This document shows, one piece after another, positions 59,476 through 64,000 of a DNA stretch of 64,000 nucleotides (position 1 is the first letter of the stretch; each line of letters begins with the position of its first letter). Origin of the DNA: Winslowiella iniecta (GTDB lineage Bacteria > Pseudomonadota > Gammaproteobacteria > Enterobacterales > Enterobacteriaceae); NCBI RefSeq assembly GCF_001267535.1, contig NZ_JRXE01000019.1, forward strand, positions 40,745 to 104,744, written 5' to 3'. The position numbers and the translations under genes were made by a program. The notes under the pieces were generated by a model. The model was not told the DNA's origin. It ran no database searches and saw only the letters and a list, made by a program, of their open reading frames with translations.

Positions 59476-60489
59476 ATGGAAAAACCATTAGACGGGAAAC
59501 AAATACTCATCGTAGAAGATGAGGTGGTTTTCCGTACCCTGCTGGAAAATTTCCTTCAGGCACTGGGTGCAACTATCATCCCGGCCGCAGACGGTCTGGA
59601 AGCACTGGATGCGATGCAGCGTACGACACCAGATATGATGATTTGCGATCTGGATATGCCGCGGATGAATGGTATTAAGCTGGTGGAGCATCTGCGCGCG
59701 CGCGGTAATCAGCTGCCGATTTTGATTATCTCGGCGACAGAAAATATGTCGGATATCGCCCATGTGTTGCGCCTCGGGGTGCAGGACGTGCTGTTGAAGC
59801 CGATCAAAGATCTTGAGCGGTTGCGCGAGGCGGTTTATGAATGCCTCTATCCGTCAATGTTCACCTCAAAAGTTGAAGAGGATGAACAACTGTTTCAGGA
59901 CTGGGATGCGCTGGTGCGCGATCCTTCTGCGGCGGCAAAATTGCTCAAGCAGTTACAACCGCCGGTGCAACAGGTGATCGCCAACTGCCGTATCAATTAC
60001 CGGCAACTGACCATGGCCGAGCAGCCCGGACTGGTGCTGGATATCGCCGCACTTTCCGAAAAAGATCTGGCCTTTTATTGTCTGGATGTGACCCGCGCCG
60101 GTGATAATGGCGTGCTGGCGGCTTTACTATTACGCGCACTGTTTAACGGCTTGTTGCAGGAGCAGTTATCCGGTCAGGGATCGCGGCTGCCGGAATTAAG
60201 CGGCCTGTTAAAACAGGTCAACCTGTTACTGCGTCAGGCTAACCTTACCGGTCAGTTTCCTTTATTGGTGGGATATTATCATCAGGGCTTAAAAAATCTG
60301 ATTCTGGTTTCCGCCGGGCTGAATGCCACTCTTAACATCAATACCCATCAAATTCAGTTGAATAATGGCGTACCGCTGGGAACGCTCGGCAGCACGCATC
60401 TTAATCAAATCAGTCAGCGCTGCGATGCCTGGCAGTGTCAGGTGTGGGGGGCGGGTGGCCGGTTAAGGCTGATGCTATCGACTGAATAA
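59476..60489 (+). CDS. rssB: Response regulator RssB (RpoS adaptor)
   Basis: 337 residues, the E. coli length. Delivers RpoS to ClpXP for degradation. Receiver domain (about 8-125) with acidic pocket E15-D16-type VEDEVVF, phosphorylation site D58 in MMICDLDMPRMNG, and K (in LLKPIKD). The C-terminal half is a degenerate PP2C-type phosphatase domain, as in E. coli RssB. AGGGGGATCA before ATG. Confidence 0.95.
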   Translation: MEKPLDGKQILIVEDEVVFRTLLENFLQALGATIIPAADGLEALDAMQRTTPDMMICDLDMPRMNGIKLVEHLRARGNQLPILIISATENMSDIAHVLRLGVQDVLLKPIKDLERLREAVYECLYPSMFTSKVEEDEQLFQDWDALVRDPSAAAKLLKQLQPPVQQVIANCRINYRQLTMAEQPGLVLDIAALSEKDLAFYCLDVTRAGDNGVLAALLLRALFNGLLQEQLSGQGSRLPELSGLLKQVNLLLRQANLTGQFPLLVGYYHQGLKNLILVSAGLNATLNINTHQIQLNNGVPLGTLGSTHLNQISQRCDAWQCQVWGAGGRLRLMLSTE

Positions 60490-60698
60490 TAAACGAAGCG
60501 CTAATAAACTCAGTCAAGCTGGCGACAGGCACCATTACACGCTTTACACTTAACCAGACACTTGGGTAATAGTCTTAATTTTACTGGAATTTGTCTAACC
60601 AGGATAAATCCTTCGCCGCTGAACTGATATACTCATTCCGTTTTTAATTCGACATATTCAAGTGAAAAAACTTGACCGGCCTAAAGAGAGGTATCTTG

Positions 60699-61607
60699 AT
60701 GTCTGCCTATAAGTCTAAAGTAAAAAAAGCGGTAATCCCTGTAGCGGGTTTGGGAACACGTATGTTGCCGGCTACCAAAGCTATTCCAAAAGAGATGCTG
60801 CCGCTGGTTGATAAGCCGTTGATTCAGTATGTCGTTAATGAATGTATTGCTGCGGGAATTAACGAGATTGTGCTGGTTACACACTCTTCTAAGAACTCCA
60901 TCGAAAACCATTTTGATACCAGTTTTGAGCTGGAAGCGATGCTGGAAAAACGTGTTAAGCGTCAGCTTCTGGATGAAATCCAGTCTATCTGCCCACCGCA
61001 TGTCACCATCATGCAGGTGCGTCAGGGCATTGCAAAAGGTCTTGGACACGCAGTGATGTGCGCACATCCGTTAGTGGGTGACGAGCCAGTCGTGGTAATC
61101 CTGCCAGACGTGATCATCGATGAGTATGAGTCTGACCCGACCAAAGATAACCTGGCAGACATGCTGAAACGCTTTGATGAAAGCGGTCACAGCCAGATTA
61201 TGGTTGAACCAGTAGCTGATGTTACCGCCTACGGCGTGGTAGATTGTGAAGGGCGCGAACTGAACCCGGGTGAGAGCGCGCCGATGGTCGGTGTGGTTGA
61301 GAAGCCAAAAGCCGCTGAAGCACCATCCAACCTGGCGGTAGTAGGGCGTTACGTCCTGTCTGCAGACATCTGGCCTCTGCTGGCGAAAACCCCTCCGGGC
61401 GCGGGTGGCGAAGTGCAGCTGACTGACTCCATTGCCATGCTGATGGAAAAAGAAACGGTTGAAGCTTACCACCTGAAAGGCGTCAGCCATGACTGTGGTA
61501 ACAAGCTCGGCTACATGCAGGCTTTCGTTGAGTATGGTGTACGCCACGCGTCACTGGGCAGTGACTTCAAAGAGTGGCTTGAAAGCACCATCGGCACCAA
61601 AAAGTAA
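60699..61607 (+). CDS. galU: UTP-glucose-1-phosphate uridylyltransferase
   Basis: 302 residues from [12 protein letters not shown], the E. coli length. Makes UDP-glucose from UTP and glucose-1-P. Nucleotide-binding [19 protein letters not shown] at the N-terminus, [24 protein letters not shown] and [11 protein letters not shown]. The start at 60699 has AGAGAGG upstream; an in-frame ATG 9 codons earlier is unconserved. Here it heads a three-gene nucleotide-sugar operon with ugd and an epimerase; in E. coli galU is followed by hns. Confidence 0.97.
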   Translation: MSAYKSKVKKAVIPVAGLGTRMLPATKAIPKEMLPLVDKPLIQYVVNECIAAGINEIVLVTHSSKNSIENHFDTSFELEAMLEKRVKRQLLDEIQSICPPHVTIMQVRQGIAKGLGHAVMCAHPLVGDEPVVVILPDVIIDEYESDPTKDNLADMLKRFDESGHSQIMVEPVADVTAYGVVDCEGRELNPGESAPMVGVVEKPKAAEAPSNLAVVGRYVLSADIWPLLAKTPPGAGGEVQLTDSIAMLMEKETVEAYHLKGVSHDCGNKLGYMQAFVEYGVRHASLGSDFKEWLESTIGTKK

Positions 61608-61631
61608 TCTATTTTAACGCGAGATAAGTCA

Positions 61632-62972
61632 ATGAAAGTCACCGTATTTGGTATCGGCTATGTGGGTCTGGTTCAGGCTGCGGTTCTGGCCGAAGTTGGA
61701 CACGACGTGCTTTGTATAGATGTCGACGCTAACAAAGTTGAGAATCTCAAGAAAGGTATTATACCTATTTTTGAACCAGGTCTGACGCCTCTGGTGATGC
61801 AAAACTATGAAGCTGGCCGGTTAAAATTCAGCACCAATGCTGAAGAGGGTGTAAACCACGGTGTGATGCAATTTATCGCTGTGGGCACGCCGCCAGATGA
61901 AGATGGTTCAGCGGATCTGAAATATGTCACCGCTGTTGCGCGTACCATTGCGCAGTTTATGAACGATCATAAAGTGGTTATCGATAAGTCTACCGTTCCG
62001 GTAGGGACTGCCGATCGTGTTCGTGCTGTTATGACCGAAACGCTGAAAACACGTGGGCTGGATATCAGCTTCGATGTGGTCTCCAACCCGGAATTCCTTA
62101 AAGAAGGTGCCGCGGTCAGTGACTGTATGCGTCCTGAGCGTATCGTTGTCGGTACCGATAACGAAGAAGTGGTTGAACTGCTGCGCGAGCTGTACGAGCC
62201 GTTTAACCGCAATCACGATCGCATGATCCTGATGGATATCCGCAGTGCGGAGCTGACCAAGTATGCGGCAAACTGCATGCTGGCAACCAAAATCAGCTTT
62301 ATGAACGAGATTTCAAACCTGGCGGAACGTCTGGGTGCGGATATCGAAAAAGTGCGTATGGGTATTGGTTCCGATCCGCGTATCGGTTACCACTTCATCT
62401 ACCCTGGCTGTGGCTACGGCGGCTCCTGCTTCCCGAAAGACGTGCAGGCACTGATTCGTACCGCTGAATCGATTGGCTACACGCCGCGCCTGCTGAAGGC
62501 GGTGGAAGACGTTAACGACTCGCAGAAAACCAAACTGCCCGCCTTTATCAAACGCCACTTTGGTGACGACCTGCAGGGTAAAACCTTTGCGCTTTGGGGG
62601 CTGTCATTTAAGCCGAATACCGATGACATGCGTGAAGCTTCCAGCCGGGTGCTGATGGAAACATTATGGCAAGCAGGCGCCTCGGTTCAGGCTTTCGATC
62701 CTGAAGCGATGGACGAAGCACAGCGCATCTATGGTCATCGTACCGACCTGAAGCTGATGGGCACCAAAGAAGCAGCACTGCAAGGCGCAGATGGTCTGGT
62801 CATTTGTACTGAGTGGAAGAACTTCCGCGCACCAGACTTCGATGTGATTAAAAATGCCCTAAAAGAACCCGTGATTTTTGATGGTCGTAACCTGTATGAT
62901 CCAGAAAGAGTCAGCAAGCGCGGTTTTGTTTATTATGCAATCGGCCGCGGAGCGTCTATTCAAATTGCATAA
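61632..62972 (+). CDS. ugd: UDP-glucose 6-dehydrogenase
   Basis: 446 residues; the long form, compared with 388 in E. coli. Two-step NAD+ oxidation of UDP-glucose to UDP-glucuronate. Rossmann motif [42 protein letters not shown], and the nucleophilic cysteine in [12 protein letters not shown] near residue 261; the C-terminal UDP-binding domain carries [18 protein letters not shown]. Starts 24 bp after galU. Confidence 0.96.
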   Translation: MKVTVFGIGYVGLVQAAVLAEVGHDVLCIDVDANKVENLKKGIIPIFEPGLTPLVMQNYEAGRLKFSTNAEEGVNHGVMQFIAVGTPPDEDGSADLKYVTAVARTIAQFMNDHKVVIDKSTVPVGTADRVRAVMTETLKTRGLDISFDVVSNPEFLKEGAAVSDCMRPERIVVGTDNEEVVELLRELYEPFNRNHDRMILMDIRSAELTKYAANCMLATKISFMNEISNLAERLGADIEKVRMGIGSDPRIGYHFIYPGCGYGGSCFPKDVQALIRTAESIGYTPRLLKAVEDVNDSQKTKLPAFIKRHFGDDLQGKTFALWGLSFKPNTDDMREASSRVLMETLWQAGASVQAFDPEAMDEAQRIYGHRTDLKLMGTKEAALQGADGLVICTEWKNFRAPDFDVIKNALKEPVIFDGRNLYDPERVSKRGFVYYAIGRGASIQIA

Positions 62973-62986
62973 TTAACGAGGACAGT

Positions 62987-63994
62987 ATGAAATATCTGGT
63001 TACCGGCGCAGCAGGCTTCATTGGTTTTCACGTTAGCCAACGTTTGTTGTCAGCCGGTCACCAGGTTATCGGAATCGATAACCTGAATGATTACTACGAT
63101 GTAAACCTCAAGATTTCCCGTCTCGAACTGATTAAAACCCATCCTGAATTTCTATTTGTCGAATGTGACCTTGCCGATCGGCAGGGGATGGCGCAATTAT
63201 TCGCCGAACAAGGTTTTGAGCGGGTAATACATTTAGCGGCGCAGGCTGGCGTACGTTATTCCATCGATAATCCGCATGCCTATGCGGATGCTAATCTGAT
63301 CGGCCATTTAAATGTGCTGGAAGGTTGCCGTCACCATAACATCGGTCACCTGTTATATGCTTCTTCAAGTTCGGTGTATGGCCTGAACCAAAAAATGCCA
63401 TTCTCGACTGAGGATTCAGTCGATCATCCGGTTTCGCTCTACGCCGCGACCAAAAAAGCCAATGAACTGATGTCGCATACCTATTCTCATCTGTACGGAA
63501 TTCCGACAACCGGTTTGCGTTTCTTTACGGTTTATGGCCCATGGGGTCGTCCGGATATGGCGCTGTTTAAGTTTACCCGCGCTATTCTCGCCGGCGAAAG
63601 TATCGATGTGTATAACCATGGACAGATGCGTCGCGACTTTACTTATATTGACGATATTGTTGAATCAATAATTCGTCTGCAAGATATTGTGCCGCAGAAA
63701 GACCCGGAGTGGACAGTAGAAACGGGATCGCCAGCCACCAGTTCAGCACCTTATCGTGTTTATAATATCGGCAATAGCCAGCCGGTTACCCTGATGGCAT
63801 ACATTGAGGCACTGGAAAACGCGCTGGGTATGAAAGCCGAGAAAAATATGCTGCCAATGCAGCCTGGCGATGTGCTGGAAACCAGCGCGGACACCAGAGC
63901 GCTGTATGAGATTATCGACTTTAAACCACAGACAGGTGTGGAAGAGGGGGTTAAACGCTTTGTAGAGTGGTACAGAGCGTTCTACAAGGTGTAA
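62987..63994 (+). CDS. UDP-glucuronate 4-epimerase (NAD-dependent)
   Basis: 335 residues. Extended SDR with GAAGFIGFHVSQRL at the N-terminus, the DNLNDYYD loop typical of UDP-glucuronate epimerases, LAAQAGVRYSIDNP, catalytic YAATKKAN (YxxxK) with SSSSVYG, and DFTYIDDIVE. Interconverts UDP-glucuronate and UDP-galacturonate. Starts 14 bp after ugd with GAGGA upstream, completing the galU-ugd-epimerase operon that supplies uronic-acid donors for exopolysaccharide or lipid A/core glycans. The window ends 6 bp after its stop. Confidence 0.94.
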   Translation: MKYLVTGAAGFIGFHVSQRLLSAGHQVIGIDNLNDYYDVNLKISRLELIKTHPEFLFVECDLADRQGMAQLFAEQGFERVIHLAAQAGVRYSIDNPHAYADANLIGHLNVLEGCRHHNIGHLLYASSSSVYGLNQKMPFSTEDSVDHPVSLYAATKKANELMSHTYSHLYGIPTTGLRFFTVYGPWGRPDMALFKFTRAILAGESIDVYNHGQMRRDFTYIDDIVESIIRLQDIVPQKDPEWTVETGSPATSSAPYRVYNIGNSQPVTLMAYIEALENALGMKAEKNMLPMQPGDVLETSADTRALYEIIDFKPQTGVEEGVKRFVEWYRAFYKV

Positions 63995-64000
63995 TCGCAC

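Overview
This is a chromosomal window from a gamma-proteobacterium of the order Enterobacterales. Gene content, gene order and protein lengths match Escherichia coli K-12 blocks closely. Several features point to a plant-associated Erwiniaceae relative such as Pantoea or Erwinia: a long-form Ugd, a galU-ugd-UDP-glucuronate epimerase operon, a stand-alone undecaprenyl-phosphate sugar transferase, and no selD between ydjA and topB. The genus is inferred from overall character and was not computed.

Layout. (1) 1-15931: manY (partial) and manX, yoaE, pdeD (yoaD), sdaA, nudL, pabB, yoaH, yoaB, yoaA, tsaB, yeaY, fadD and rnd. (2) 15994-28447: minEDC, ycgL, an MltB-type lytic transglycosylase, ycgM, ycgN, dsbB, nhaB, fadR, ycgB (SpoVR), dadA and dadX. 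(3) 28451-32882: an MFS pump, a sugar transferase and a 77-residue protein of unknown function, placed between dadX and nhaP2. (4) 32883-40600: an accessory region. It holds a decayed IS110-family transposase, two imperfect 48-bp direct repeats 4.06 kb apart that enclose an overlapping ABM monooxygenase-ACT-ArsR operon and a divergent LysR/MFS pair, then a broken GFA-family gene, a GNAT acetyltransferase and an uncharacterised membrane protein. (5) 40689-55766: yeaH-yeaG behind a sigma-54-type promoter, mipA, yeaE, yeaD, gapA, msrB, yeaC, pncA, ansA, sppA, ydjA and topB. (6) 55812-63994: xthA, tRNA-Tyr, purU, ychJ, rssA, rssB, galU, ugd and a UDP-glucuronate 4-epimerase.

Functionally this is mostly core metabolism and housekeeping: mannose/glucose PTS uptake, serine and alanine catabolism, fatty-acid activation together with its regulator FadR (a FadR operator is visible in front of fadD), division-site placement, disulfide formation, ion antiport, glycolysis and nucleotide-sugar supply. 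Compared with E. coli the window joins blocks that are far apart there (rnd next to minE, nhaP2 near yeaH, xthA next to tRNA-Tyr).

No CRISPR array, prophage or complete insertion sequence was seen. The least explained parts are the repeat-bounded 4.1-kb cassette, a family of GGCGGCG-AAAA-CGCCGCC hairpins, a 17-bp perfect inverted repeat in front of the MFS pump, and a well-spaced 22-codon ORF where selD would be expected.
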